From Salinibaculum sp. SYNS191 (GTDB taxonomy: Archaea; Halobacteriota; Halobacteria; Halobacteriales; Haloarculaceae): DNA of 64,000 bases. Below, one piece after another: positions 16,501-26,832 of this stretch; the first letter of the stretch is position 1; each line of letters opens with the position of its first letter. The notes beneath the pieces were generated by a model, which made no database searches, was not told the DNA's origin, and worked only from the letters and a program-made list of their open reading frames with translations. The position numbers were made by a program, and so were the translations under genes. The stretch spans positions 3,224,001 to 3,288,000 of the forward strand of contig NZ_CP147838.1 in the NCBI RefSeq assembly GCF_037338445.1. Reading direction: 5' to 3'.

Positions 16501-17524
16501 GCAGTCGTTCGCCAGAACGTCCCTGTTGCATACAACTGCATTCACTCTCCCATCGCTGTGCGTACGCCCAGGTAACTCCAGACCTCCAGTCGGCGTCCAC
16601 ACTCGTCGAATACCGTCGAGTTAGACGCAGGCGCTGTGGCCCTCGACAGATCACGGCCTGTCTCTCGAACTCGATATGTTGAACGCATGCAATAGCTGCG
16701 TTTCGGTGCACCCAGAATATTCACACCTGGCTTGAACGGCCGCTAGAGTCCTTCTCGCGCCCGATTATCGCGTTGTGTGGCGACTGGCTGCCTGTTTCTT
16801 CGGGGAACATCACTATTGCAGAGACAGCACAGAGAGGCCGTCTCGATGTCGAATGCAACGTCTGTGGCTGTGAGTCGACCCCAGAGCAGAGAGTCACTCC
16901 AGTCGTTTGTGCATCGACCGAGAGAGAGAAACCGCCAGACGGAGTCCGTGTGTGAAGATTCAAGCTGGTGACTGAGAGTTCGCTGCGGCGAGCATCTTCG
17001 CGTGTTTCTCTGCTGTGGGTGAGAAGGCAGTCTCTCGTCTCATGCACGATAGGCACGTTCGCGGCCACGGAGAACATACCGCTGCTGGGTGTCGTTCCTC
17101 CCGTAGCGCTAGCGTGGCTCACAAACGCAGTGGCTCTCTATGCGCTCGAAGGGGCAGGCTGCACTCCATCGGTCTGATATCACGGGTGACGCAGGCACAA
17201 GCGCGGTCTTCGAGCGAAGGCGAAGCAACTGAAAACCCACTCTGATCGAATCAGGGAGATCTCAGACATCTCGATTCGTCTCGCATGTTGTCCTCATGGA
17301 GCGAGAACTGCTTCATAGTACTACGTGCTCCGTTCATTTTCTCACTATGGAATGCGCCGTATCGTATCTTCTATGACCTGATTGAACACCATCTCACGCT
17401 ATTCGAGGCTCCACTTCTCCCGTAAAAATATCTCAGAGATACCTTTGATTCAACAAAAACGCGGGTTATTTCACGCTCAGAAAACGCTCGATTTAATTAT
17501 ATCGTTACTGACCAACTACCACGT
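16501..17524. other. gene-poor spacer
   Basis: No convincing gene in about 1 kb. Frames are short and lack conserved motifs. At its right end a TATA-like TTTAATTATA (17492-17501) precedes the pilin-like gene. A short motif at 16933-16957 recurs in two other spacers. Confidence 0.5.
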
Positions 17525-18563
17525 ATGACCACTCCAGCACCCACGGCCGACCGCGGGATATCAACAGTCGTTGGCTTCGTCCTCATGGTTGGCATGGTGA
17601 TTGCTGGAGTGTCGATAACGCTTGCAATCGGAACGATTGCGTTGACTGACGTCCAGGATCAGGTTGGGGCTGATCGAGCCTCGAATTCGATGGCACAACT
17701 CGACTCTCAGGTGAGTCAGGTTGCACTGGGTGATTCACCGACACAGCAGATTCGCCTTGGCGGCGGTGATGGGGGGACGGTGCGCGTCGATGACGATGCC
17801 GGCCGGATTCAACTCGCCTCGATTTCCGAGACCGGCACGGAAACACTCCTGCTGAATAAGACCTACGGCGCAATCGAGTACGAAGTCGGTGAGACCGTGG
17901 TTGCATACCAAGGAGGGGGTGTCTGGCGTCACCAGGATGACTACACTCAGATGGTCTCCGTCCCGGAATATCACTATCGCAACGGCACGCTCACCTTCCC
18001 CATCATCAGAGTCACTGGCGTCGATCAGACTTCGTCTGCCACTTCGCCCCTCACCGTCAGAGAGAATGGAACGACGCTGATCTACCCGAACGAATCCCAG
18101 AATCGCGAAAACCCACTTACGACACAGAAGGTGCAAGTGACGGTCACCAGTGAGTATCACGACGGCTGGTATGAGTACTTCAGTGACCGAAATGAGGGAA
18201 GCGTTGTGCACGACCCTGGCAATGAGACGGTCTCGGTGACGCTTACGGTCCCCGTCAAAGAGCGATTCAACTATGCCGTTGCTGCAACCGCAGAGAATGG
18301 CGATCCTGTCGAGAGCGGGCCGAGCGGGCAGATCGTGGGGCCAATCACAGAAGGCGTCGATCGCCCCTCGCCGGATCGCGAAATCGAACAGCGGATCGAC
18401 GAGTGCAAAGCAGGTGGCTGCACCGATCTCTCAACGGCATTGAATGACGATTCACTCGAGAATGGGACATACTTTGCAGATGGTGACAGGACAATTGATT
18501 CAGGCACGGAATTCGATACTGCAAATGGAGATGTCACGGTCGTCGTCAATGGCTCTGTGACGT

Positions 18564-18571
18564 TCAAAGGA
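18564..18571. repeat. target-site duplication, left copy
   Basis: TCAAAGGA occurs directly before the element at 18572 and again at 19693-19700. An 8-bp duplication is usual for ISH1. Confidence 0.85.
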
Positions 18572-19692
18572 TGCCTCGTTTTGCGTCCGGTTGAGGAGGG
18601 TTTCAGGCGCTCTCTCGGAGATATTCCGACACATTCACCCTGAAATGGACGCCGTCTGGCGATATGGCATCGCTCAGACGGCTTGCCTGGATGTGTCGAA
18701 AGCTAGCCAAACAACACGTTGACGAGCCGGACGTACCCGCCGCGCCGGACGGCGCGGCCGGGTACGCCAAGTGGGTACAGATCGCGTTGATTCTGTTCCG
18801 TGTCGAACTAGAAAAGAGTCTCCGGGAGACCGAGGACTACCTCAACGAGATGTCTGATGTCCTCGCCGTGTTCGAACTTGACGAGGCACCGCACTACAGT
18901 TCGTTCTGCCGGTGGGAGCAAGAGTACCGAATGCGTGAACTGCGCCGCCTGCTCCGCGCGTCGGCGGAGCAGGCGGGCTGGAGTGGTGAAGCCGCGATCG
19001 ATGCAAGTGGCTTCCAGCGCGATCAAACCAGCTACCACTACCGCGACCGAGCGAACTACTCGTTCCAGTCGATGAAGACAACGATCTTGATTGACGTGAA
19101 CTCGCTGGCGATCAAGGACGTTCATTTCACGACACAGAAGGCGTGGGACGGCTACATCGGGATGCAGGTCTTCCGCCGGAACGCGGAAGACCTGCGTGTG
19201 TTGTCCGCTGACGCGAACTACTCGTGGAGTGACCTCCGCGAGAAGTGTCGCTCCGAGTCAACGCGACCGTTGATCAAACACAGGGAGCAGACACCGTTGC
19301 AGAAGGCTCACAACGCCCGGATGAACGAGGACTACAACCAGCGCTGGATGAGTGAAACGGGCTTCTCGCAATTGAAGGAAGACGACGGCGAGAAGCTGCG
19401 CTCCCGGAGCTGGCACGGCCAGTTCCGGGAGCTGACTCGGAAGTGCATCGTGCATAATCTGACGCAGGCGGCGAGTTAGGGGCTCGCCGCCTGCTCCCCT
19501 TCTCCGGACGTATTCGGGAGAGGCATCGCCGTCGTCATCAACACGATGGCCCTAGATACCATAGTTCTGACTCTTCAGCAAACGCTGGTAGAGTCGGCTA
19601 CTTGATCTTCTGAGGTCGAAAAGTCGTCTCTAACACCCTGAGATTGTAGATCAGACACACCACCCCGACGCTGTCTTGCGTTCAACAAGGCA
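18572..19692 (+). mobile_element. ISH1-like insertion sequence (IS5 family)
   Basis: This 1,121-bp element is bounded by 8-bp direct repeats TCAAAGGA. Its ends are short imperfect inverted repeats (TGCCTCGTT left; AACAAGGCA right). It holds one full-length transposase gene. Size, duplication length and single gene match ISH1 of Halobacterium (about 1.1 kb). The complete gene and clean target duplication indicate recent transposition. Confidence 0.88.
18664..19479 (+). CDS. ISH1-type transposase
   Basis: The 271-residue transposase has an N-terminal DNA-binding half (FRVELEKSLRETEDYLNEM; APHYSSFCRWEQEY) and a DDE-type catalytic half. AIDASGFQRDQTSYHYRDR near 116-134 supplies the first Asp, LSADANYSW near 180-188 the second, and the Glu is expected in SETGFSQLKED near 224. 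The length is that of the ISH1 transposase, with no frameshift. It would excise or move the surrounding element by cut-and-paste. Confidence 0.9.
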   Translation: MASLRRLAWMCRKLAKQHVDEPDVPAAPDGAAGYAKWVQIALILFRVELEKSLRETEDYLNEMSDVLAVFELDEAPHYSSFCRWEQEYRMRELRRLLRASAEQAGWSGEAAIDASGFQRDQTSYHYRDRANYSFQSMKTTILIDVNSLAIKDVHFTTQKAWDGYIGMQVFRRNAEDLRVLSADANYSWSDLREKCRSESTRPLIKHREQTPLQKAHNARMNEDYNQRWMSETGFSQLKEDDGEKLRSRSWHGQFRELTRKCIVHNLTQAAS

Positions 19693-19700
19693 TCAAAGGA
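19693..19700. repeat. target-site duplication, right copy
   Basis: This is the second copy of TCAAAGGA. After it the pilin-like gene resumes in frame at 19701. Confidence 0.85.
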
Positions 19701-20145
19701 ACAGGCGGGCCGGGCGCTACCGATCACTCGATCACGGGTGATAATGGTCGGGTCACATTCTATGTCAAAGGCGATATTGTCATGAACGGCAATCCAGCGG
19801 TGAATACCGGCGGTGATTCAGCTGATTTGCTCATGATGGTGCACTCCGCTGGCAATTCCATCTCTGGGGGGACTCCACAGTTCACTGGGCTGATCTACGC
19901 ACCTGGAGCCAATCTCACGATTAGTGGTGGGGGCGCCTGTGGCAATCCAAATGCTGGGTGTACATCGAATATCTTCGGGGCCGTCGTCGTTCGAACAGCG
20001 AACGTTGGAAACGGTATCCTCAGACACGATAGCTCGCTGAGCATGGTCGTCGAATTCGAGGCGATTAACGACATCACGTACCTCCACGTAACCGAAAATC
20101 GAGTCGATATCTCCGATGGGGCTCGGCCACCAACAGCAGGCGGCG

Positions 20146-20415
20146 AAACGCCAACCGCAACGCCACCGTCGACAGCGACGCCCACAACGACGCCAACCGC
20201 AACGCCACCGTCGACAGCGACTGCAACGCCAACAGGAACTCCAACGCCGACTCCCACGTCGACGCCAGTCCCGACTGCCACTGCAACACCGACGAGTACG
20301 CCACCTTCGACATCGACTGCAACGCCACCGACCACGCAGACTGCCACTGCAACGCCCACCGCAACGCCAACAGCAACGCCAACTCTGACGCCCACTACAC
20401 CACTACCGTCTCCAA
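20146..20415 (+). repeat. Thr-Pro repeat stalk of the pilin-like protein
   Basis: About 90 codons of TPT/TAT/PPST repeats, rich in ACG CCA and ACG CCG codons. Such stalks are commonly O-glycosylated spacers that hold a domain away from the cell surface. The reverse strand shows artificial Val-Gly frames. Confidence 0.85.
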
Positions 20416-20813
20416 CACCGCAAGACAACTCACCAACGACGACAATCGAGGCTGTGGAGGACAACAGCTGTGAGTTCTACCAACTGACTTCACAGAAATG
20501 TAAGACCAATGCAAACGCAGGCTCGAGTGAGCGCGTTGCATTCAGCGTTGACTGGAAGGCAAGCGACGATACCGGCCTCACTACTGTGACGGTGACACTC
20601 GAAGACGATGAGGGCAACGTCATACAGACAACATCCGCCTCGGTGAGTGGAACCAACGCATCTGGAACTGACACACTGAGCAAGGTGGGTGACTATGGTG
20701 AGGACTACACGATCGTCATCACGGCAACGGATACGAACTCCCAGTCAAGCACAACGGAAGAAACGCATACCGCAGACGGAACTACCGATGGCGATGCTGA
20801 GGACGATGGATAG

Positions 20814-21774
20814 CAGTGAGTCATCGAGCGTGACTCCATCTCGTACTTCACACTCCAGACTTTTCAGCGGGATTCTCCTGGAGTCACGCTATTTCTCCCT
20901 TCTCGGGTAGACACAGAGCAAACCAGACAGCGATGAGGTCGCCTCTACCCGTACGGAAGCCCCGACGAGTATCCGAAGGCGCACGCAGAGTGTCGACCCG
21001 GCTAGTCGGATTTTCTGCGTTCAGCCAACGACTCACAGCGGTCCCAACACAGACGCCCATTCGGTTCATACCAAAGCCTGCACGCACGCCAGCCACACGA
21101 CAGACACGCACGTGCGTGCAGTCGCCACGTCACTTGCTTGTGTGCCTGAGGAGACACCTGCAATCACGAAAAATCTTCACACTCGGCGTCTGTCGCCGGT
21201 AGAACTCTCTTGCTGGAGGTTCTCCGTTGTGTGTGACTTCCCGTGGGGCCAGGAAAATGGCGATCTGGGATTTTTGAATATGCCCGGGAAAGCCTCTCTT
21301 GTTCTCGAATACAGGCGATGCGTAACCAAGAGTTGGCTCTTCATCCTGCCCCGTATCGATGCCTTCCCAGCAGGAAATACAAAACCGCTAGACGGAAGCC
21401 GTGTGTGAAGCGCTTTCGGCAGCAGCGACGATGCATGATGGCTCCGAGGGCGACCCTTAGAGAGAGGAGCGAGCTCGCCGTCTGGAGATGAGACGCCTCG
21501 AGAAGGCCTGCTAGTGGCTCTGAAGCGGCTTTCGCTCCGGCCACGAGATGAATCGTCTCTGTGCCGTGGCTATGAGCCTGCGTCGGTGGTACTCCACACT
21601 GTTCGGATTCGAGTCTATAGTATCTTGATTACCGGAGAGTCGCCTCGATTGTGAACAATCCTTAGGTCGGGCTCCCTGGCGATGCTCTGTGTGGTATTGA
21701 AACTGCACTCGCGCACTCACGTTGCCTTCATTCCCCTCCCGTCTCCCACCGAGAGAAGCACGTCCCACCAGAGA
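20814..21774. other. gene-poor spacer
   Basis: Nothing convincing in 961 bases: short frames without motifs, except a recurrence at 21386-21410 of the motif seen at 16933. No hairpin terminator was clear. Confidence 0.5.
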
Positions 21775-22839
21775 TCACGAAGTCACGTTAATGAAGAGAT
21801 GGTTCTCGCGGTAGGCATTCTCGATGGTGGGCGCGGTCGGTGCTTCGCCGCGGTAGAGCAAGAAGAGAAGCCGTAGCTCACGCCCACTCATCTGTGGCGT
21901 CACCTCGTAGGGCTGGTGCCACGTTTCGTTGGCTGCGACGCGTGTCTGTACCCGATCCAGCTCCTGTTGCTCCAGAACAGTTACCCGCGTCTCGTTGCCG
22001 ACCTGTTGGCGGTCAACGCGTTGGAGTTTCACCACCACTGTATACTCGGTCGGCTGGTGTTCGTGGTTTCCAATCCCGACCAAGAGCGACCGGGATTCGC
22101 CCAGCGTGTATTCGGTGGGGTAGTCATCGGCGAGTAACTCCCCATCGTCGGTTTCGTTGAGTAGATACAGTTCTGTAAATGACTCGCCCTGTTTCGGGAC
22201 AGTCACGGCATAGCCAACGCTCGCTGTTGCAAGCAAGACGCTGATGACGAGCAAGACGTTCAAGGCGGCGTCTTTTCGGTCGGCAGGGTCGAACAGTTCG
22301 GCTCTCGCCGCGGCGAGCCATCGCCGGTAGGGCACGCGAAACTGTTCGTCTGCAGGGAGTGCCCAGCGCCGCGTAGCTGCCACTGCGGCGCTCACGACCG
22401 TGAACGCGCTGAGTGAGAGCATGATCGGGACCAGACGAATCCCCCACGGGGTAAAATTCAGGATGAGGCCAATCAGAGGGACGATTGCAATACTGAGGCC
22501 GAATGAGAGGGCGACGCGTTCGATGCCATCGATCCCACGCTCTCGACGGCTGACGGTCGATTCAGCCCCGGTGGCTGGTGTGGTATCTTCCGATGACTCC
22601 GCCTCGGTCTGGCTCGCAGTCGCGCCTGCTTCGGGAAAGAGCGCAGCAATGAAGGCATAGCCAGGGACGAAGAGGACAAAGGGGAGGCCCACGGCGACTC
22701 GCAGCGGCGTCTCGTTGATGACGGGGAGAAACACGACAAGCAGGGTCAGACCGACGTAGCCAAGCACTGCTGCGAGATCGGCGGGCAACCGCCTGACTGC
22801 CGGCGGGAACAGCGCGCGCCAGTCTGGATCAGTTCCCAT
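21775..22839 (-). CDS. DUF1616 membrane protein
   Basis: The 354-residue protein has two N-terminal spans (LAAVLGYVGLTLLVVFLPV and LRVAVGLPFVLFVPGYAFIA) with the PLRVxxGLPFVLFVPGY pattern typical of DUF1616. A charged loop, two more spans (IERVALSFGLSIAIVPLIGL and following), a fifth span near residue 205 and an extracellular C-terminal domain with beta-sandwich character follow. DUF1616 proteins are frequent in haloarchaeal sulfatase/glycosyltransferase neighbourhoods, but no biochemical role is established. It starts from ATG 22839 and stands alone between two spacers. Confidence 0.85.
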   Translation of the reverse strand: MGTDPDWRALFPPAVRRLPADLAAVLGYVGLTLLVVFLPVINETPLRVAVGLPFVLFVPGYAFIAALFPEAGATASQTEAESSEDTTPATGAESTVSRRERGIDGIERVALSFGLSIAIVPLIGLILNFTPWGIRLVPIMLSLSAFTVVSAAVAATRRWALPADEQFRVPYRRWLAAARAELFDPADRKDAALNVLLVISVLLATASVGYAVTVPKQGESFTELYLLNETDDGELLADDYPTEYTLGESRSLLVGIGNHEHQPTEYTVVVKLQRVDRQQVGNETRVTVLEQQELDRVQTRVAANETWHQPYEVTPQMSGRELRLLFLLYRGEAPTAPTIENAYRENHLFINVTS

Positions 22840-23096
22840 TGAGATTATGTTTACCTGTAGCGTTCAAAAACTGGTCGGTCTCTCCTCATGCACCTCGCGA
22901 ACTGCTTCGTGGCTAGCCCTGGGTGACAATACAACGCCCTCTTGAGAGTGAGCGCTGAGAGTTGTGTGGATTCAGTCAGAGTGCGTGCACACCCGGGTGG
23001 GACTGGCCGACCAGACCGAGCTCTCGTGGCGAATTCAATCAAGAAGCGCCCACACCCGCAATTGACAATACCAGTTCTCCCACCCGACAGCGCTCT

Positions 23097-23783
23097 TCAC
23101 ATGAGCGCTGGCAACACCAGGACCATGGCGACGTTGATGACCGTATGCGTAAGCATGCAGGCAACGACGTTGCGAGTCTTGACGTATACACCGACGATCA
23201 CCAGTGTAAAGACTGCCTGTGGGATTGCACCGACGAGACCCCACGCGGGGTAGTGGACGGCGAGGAACACGAGGCCGCTCACGCCAGCCCCGATCCAGAG
23301 ACTGCCCGTAAGTTCAGTCAGTCGTTCGATCGGATACCCGCGCCACAACACTTCTTCAGTGATGACGGCCGTCCCGACAATCACGAGTTTCACGGGCAAA
23401 GAGAGGTCTGCAAGCGTCGAGAGTGTCTCCGGTTGGTCCAACTGAAATGCCACAACAGCGATGCCTGTTGCCAGAAGCCCAACGAGGAGGCCTGCAACGC
23501 CCGCAGCCACCCCGACACCTGCTTCGCGCCGACTCGGCAATGTGAGTCCAATCGATGCAACCGAACGGTTCTCCCAATACAGGACAACCACGAGTACCAC
23601 CGCGACCAAGGCCCACATCACGAGTGCATTCACTATCAGCTGGCCAGCTGTCGTCGTGCTGAGGCGGTCTGAAACGTCCAGAAGGCCAAGGAGCGAACTT
23701 CCGAACAGCGCAACGACTAATCCCACGATGACCGCAGGCGATATCGACGACCGAGACTGCCTCCACGGTGTATCGGTAGCCAT
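23097..23783 (-). CDS. CPBP family intramembrane metalloprotease
   Basis: The 228-residue protein has about seven spans. It carries the CPBP (CAAX protease/Rce1-like) motifs in order: EEVLWRGYPIE near residues 144-154 (the EExxxR motif), LAVHYPAWG near 176 and LTHTVIN near 213-219. The Glu and His residues would bind the catalytic zinc within the membrane. In archaea and bacteria these proteases process or modify membrane peptides and are linked with bacteriocin immunity, but the local substrate is unknown. Two direct repeats upstream (23855-23895) may regulate it. Confidence 0.88.
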   Translation of the reverse strand: MATDTPWRQSRSSISPAVIVGLVVALFGSSLLGLLDVSDRLSTTTAGQLIVNALVMWALVAVVLVVVLYWENRSVASIGLTLPSRREAGVGVAAGVAGLLVGLLATGIAVVAFQLDQPETLSTLADLSLPVKLVIVGTAVITEEVLWRGYPIERLTELTGSLWIGAGVSGLVFLAVHYPAWGLVGAIPQAVFTLVIVGVYVKTRNVVACMLTHTVINVAMVLVLPALM

Positions 23784-23854
23784 TCACGTTCCTCCATGTG
23801 AGACTACACAATCGGTCGCTATGAAACCAGATCTCACTTCTTAGAGGCTGAGAA

Positions 23855-23895
23855 GTACATGTAGTGAATGAAGCCAAGTGAGACGTACATGTAGT
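23855..23895. promoter_or_regulatory. paired direct repeats upstream of the CPBP gene
   Basis: GTACATGTAGT occurs at 23855-23865 and again at 23885-23895. The spacing is exactly 30 bases (about three helical turns) and each copy has a palindromic TACATGTA core. They lie 72-112 bases before the CPBP start, in the gap between two divergent genes. A cooperative pair of dimer sites is a reasonable reading. Confidence 0.45.
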
Positions 23896-24015
23896 CATTT
23901 CTCATGTTCTATCCCCAGGCTGTGACGGTGATTCAGATATAAAAACGCACCGTGGGCTTGCACAGTGAGCAATCTGTTCCGGCCGTATATTCCTCTCCCG
24001 CCCGACGTCCCGATA

Positions 24016-24198
24016 ATGTCAGAAACGTGGTCTCCCGACATCGTCGTCGATCGGCGTATCGTCGCTGTTGTGAACCTCGCTGGTATCGGCGCGGCCGTTG
24101 CAGCCGCCTATCACGCGAGTCAGACAGGTGAGTGGATGCCGTTAATGGCTGTCTCGATGCTGCTGGCACTTGTGGTCCTTTTCATCACCTCCGAGTGA
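24016..24198 (+). CDS. small membrane protein
   Basis: A 60-residue protein has a charged start (MSETWSPDIVVDRRIV) and two hydrophobic stretches: AVVNLAGIGAAVAAAYHA and WMPLMAVSMLLALVVLFIT. A TATA-like GATATAAAAACG (23936-23947) could instead support a leaderless GTG at 23965 in the same frame, adding 17 residues. The ATG is preferred because the upstream extension is proline-rich and unlike a normal start. Divergent from the CPBP protease. No family is recognised. Confidence 0.55.
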   Translation: MSETWSPDIVVDRRIVAVVNLAGIGAAVAAAYHASQTGEWMPLMAVSMLLALVVLFITSE

Positions 24199-24564
24199 CA
24201 AACACGATGGTGGCCGGACTGATCGGGTGGGATCCAGAGCGGACGCCAGCGAGGTGCTGTTGACTTCGCGCCCTGTGTTGACCGCCACAGCGTGATCGAG
24301 CTCGATTCATGAATCAGACGGCTTCAGTGGGAGGGATGCGTGCTACTGCTCGGTCTTTTCTGCAACCACTCGGGGCCTGTGAGAGTTGTTCTCGCCACCA
24401 CATCCCAACCCATCCCAACAGTCACCTTCCTCATCGCCGACATCGCCACCGTCACCAGGCTGGCCATCGGCTTCAATCTTCATGACCCTCTGTCTGTGTC
24501 TCTGTCCCTGTGTCTGTCTCGGAGTATGAGACGTTGAGGCGTCTCTTTTGCCCACGACGCTCAC
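24199..24564. other. spacer without a recognised gene
   Basis: No convincing reading frame in about 370 bases. It precedes a sulfatase remnant, so it may be further-eroded sequence of the same gene. Confidence 0.45.
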
Positions 24565-24688
24565 TCCCCGAAGGCGAGGCTATCCCACCGACTGACCCCA
24601 CCACGAGACGCTCCGACCACACAGCGCGTCACGAAACCCACAAAGAGAATTCCAGTCACTTCAGACAGGCGTCGCCGAATTGATGTGA
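24565..24688 (+). pseudogene. 3' remnant of a sulfatase-like gene
   Basis: From 24602 the frame reads HETLRPHSASRNPQREFQSL and ends TGVAELM with a TGA at 24686. The intact enzyme at 7288-8556 ends with HETLRPLTERR, ELQSIQSGVAELM and TGA. Just upstream, after a frame change, EGEAIPPTDPT parallels its TEGEPLSADSD. About 40 codons survive. This shows that a second sulfatase-type gene once stood here, close to DUF1616 and DUF457 genes. Confidence 0.7.
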
Positions 24689-24722
24689 GCCGGCCTCGTT
24701 GAACCAACAACGAGAGTCGCTC

Positions 24723-25247
24723 ATGGATCTGCTCACGCATCTGTTCTTGCCCGTGACCGTTGCCTACGTTCTCCGCCCAGATCTCTTTCGGTCACCGTGG
24801 TATCTCACAGCCGGCGTCGTTGCCATCTTCCCCGACGTAGATAAGCTCCTGGGGGTGCAGGGTGCGCTTCACTCTGTCGTGACCCTTGGCGTCATTGCGT
24901 TCGTCTTCGTCGCTCTCGAACGCCACTTCAGAAATGAGATGGTGTATGCAGGATTGCTCTCCGCCTTGCTTTTCAGTCACCTCTTGCTCGACTTTCTCGA
25001 TGGCGGGCCGGTGACGGTGTTCTATCCCTTCATCGAGACGGGCGTTGGCCTGCAGTACCCGACACAACTCGCCCTCGATGAGACACTCGGTGTCCCCAGT
25101 ATCACCCAGCCAGTCCCGGAGCTTCGGGTTGGCACGCCCAGTCGCAGCCGCTCGACCTATCCGTTGGTCACGGGCTATGGAGTCCTCTCGGCGCTCACCT
25201 TCGGTGTGATCTATCTCACGCAAACGCTTCGATCGCATCGGTCGTGA
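24723..25247 (+). CDS. DUF457-type membrane-bound metal-dependent hydrolase
   Basis: The 174-residue membrane protein opens MDLLTHLFLPVTVAYVLRPD and shows the YdjM/DUF457 pattern: an early His (residue 6), PDVDKL near 38, a His near 52 (GALHS) and SHLLLDFLDGGP near 88-99, with four or five spans. Members are predicted metal-dependent hydrolases, often linked with DNA repair or envelope functions, without a proven substrate. The ATG at 24723 is chosen over an in-frame TTG 24 bases upstream because the family begins at this MD-LTH sequence. It follows a sulfatase remnant, suggesting it was once the downstream gene of that unit. Confidence 0.8.
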   Translation: MDLLTHLFLPVTVAYVLRPDLFRSPWYLTAGVVAIFPDVDKLLGVQGALHSVVTLGVIAFVFVALERHFRNEMVYAGLLSALLFSHLLLDFLDGGPVTVFYPFIETGVGLQYPTQLALDETLGVPSITQPVPELRVGTPSRSRSTYPLVTGYGVLSALTFGVIYLTQTLRSHRS

Positions 25248-26832
25248 TGCGCTCACTGCTACGCGATCGCTCGGAGAAACACCGCCGCCTCCGCAACCAC
25301 GACACCCCCGTTCTGGAGTATCCCGAGAGATTCCGATTTCACATTGCCCACCCCGGGCCAGAGATAACTACGGAGGATACCCCACAGAAGTCGGTATGGC
25401 AGTCTACAGACAGCGCAGGCTGCCTGGCTCGGAGTCGTTCGGAACTCGAAGCGTTCGGTCATGGGGAGAGATGGTGTCTCTCGGAGCATTTGCGCCCGAG
25501 GCTGTTCACCGTCTGGACTGACGACATGAAGCAACCGAGCCCTCTTGAAGTCGACTCGGGCGTCTGGACGAGACAAGGGGCTCCCCGCGGATGGTGAGTG
25601 CCACACCTCCCCGCAGCAACGCCGACACCGCAGGCCGGACAATAATCGGTGGCGACGCTCGGACGAGAGAGCGCGCGGTTCACGCTCCGCCGTTGTCCGC
25701 ATGCATTGTGTGACCAGTATCAGGTTGCTCACGTCCCAGTCGGCCACTGGCTGGGTCCTGTCCAGCAGTGCCTGTGCTGTGCCGTGGGGTCACACGGCCG
25801 AATCGGAGTCGTGTCTGTACTGTTTCACGATCCGAGGCAAGGGCACAAGCCCGCACCCAAGGCGTGTTAGATGTCCCTGAGGGACTCTCCACCCGTTCAT
25901 ACTCGGGGCGTACCTCCGCAAGGACAGTGTTTGTGCAGTCTCTGCGAGGCAACTAGGAAGTGAGTGATGGGGTGGTGTTTCTGTGTGTCATGCCCTGTGG
26001 GGGTTCGTCACTGCGTGGGCGTCGCAGCAGACACCACGTGTGCACTCGGAGCATCACGTCATTCACCAGCGCAGCCCTGCCTGTGAGGGCCGCTGACTGG
26101 CTGTCGTGACTGTCTAGGGTGGCATGTCTCTCTGACACCCCGGATATCTGCAGGCACACGGACTTCACCGCGGACGCTCGTGATTCATCGTTGCGTTCCC
26201 CAGCCAGACCTCGTTTCCGGGCGACGCCCCCCAAATCTTCATTAATCGGTGTAAGAGTCACCAAAACACTCGAATTCGATGGTTTCGATCATCTGGATAC
26301 TGGCTGTCCGTCACCCTCTCGTGTACTCACTGATTGCCCGAAATCGAACGCGAGCGCACGTCTCTCCGGCGAATTACGGTCCTCACACCACCCTCACAGC
26401 GCCCGCCTCACCACCTGAAATCGAGAAAACGCAAGACAGAAGCCGATTATGAAGCCTTTCTCGCCTCTACGTGTCCACTCTCAGCCCGGATTTGGCCACG
26501 CCCATCTGCACGGGATTGGGTCACGGTGGCGCTCTGTGAGACCGTTGGCTGGCATTCGCCCCGCAGCGGGCAGCGCGATGTTGGCCATCGGCCGTGATCA
26601 TATCCAGTGGAGGGTTTCTTTGTACAGTGTGTCCTTGCGGAGGACGTCTCTGGGTATGGACGGACACACAGTGTCTCACTTCTCTGGAGCGTCATTCTGT
26701 GGCCCTCTCCACCCGGTGGTGGGAGTATGAAATCGTGCGGGCACTCCTGTCCTCGGCCAGTCCCGATACGTTGCTGATTCGATGTGAGAATGTGACGAAA
26801 CAGATATTATCTATGAATCATATTGAAGTGTA
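25248..26832. other. long gene-poor spacer
   Basis: No convincing gene in almost 1.6 kb. Several frames of 60-160 codons exist but are Arg/Ser/Cys-rich shadows with no motif or start context. A few Cys-pair fragments (for example near 25620-25680 and 26620-26660) could be eroded zinc-finger genes but are not supportable. Confidence 0.5.

Larger units (their letters stand above)
17525..20813 (+). pseudogene. pilin-like surface protein gene split by an ISH1-like element
   Basis: The 5' part (17525-18571) starts with an archaeal type IV pilin signal, DRGISTVVGFVLMVGMVIAG, processed by the prepilin peptidase PibD before the hydrophobic helix. A beta-rich ectodomain follows. The 3' part (19701-20813) continues the same frame as TGGPGATDHSITGDNGRVTF. 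It includes a polymer-forming-type segment ending VEFEAINDITYLHV, a Thr-Pro stalk (20146-20415) and a last beta-sandwich-like domain (RVAFSVDWKASDDTGLTTVT). Removing the element and one target copy gives one 719-residue protein. It is secreted and anchored by its N-terminal helix. The present 5' piece ends at a stop inside the element (18643). Confidence 0.85.

Noticed and set aside
20146..20415. Short direct repeats resembling a CRISPR array
   Set aside because: Period and sequence follow Thr-Pro codons within an open frame; there are no unique spacers.
25259..25747. A 162-codon reverse frame with several Cys in the long spacer
   Set aside because: Cys spacing is irregular and composition is Arg/Ser-rich as in shadows; no homology is recognised.
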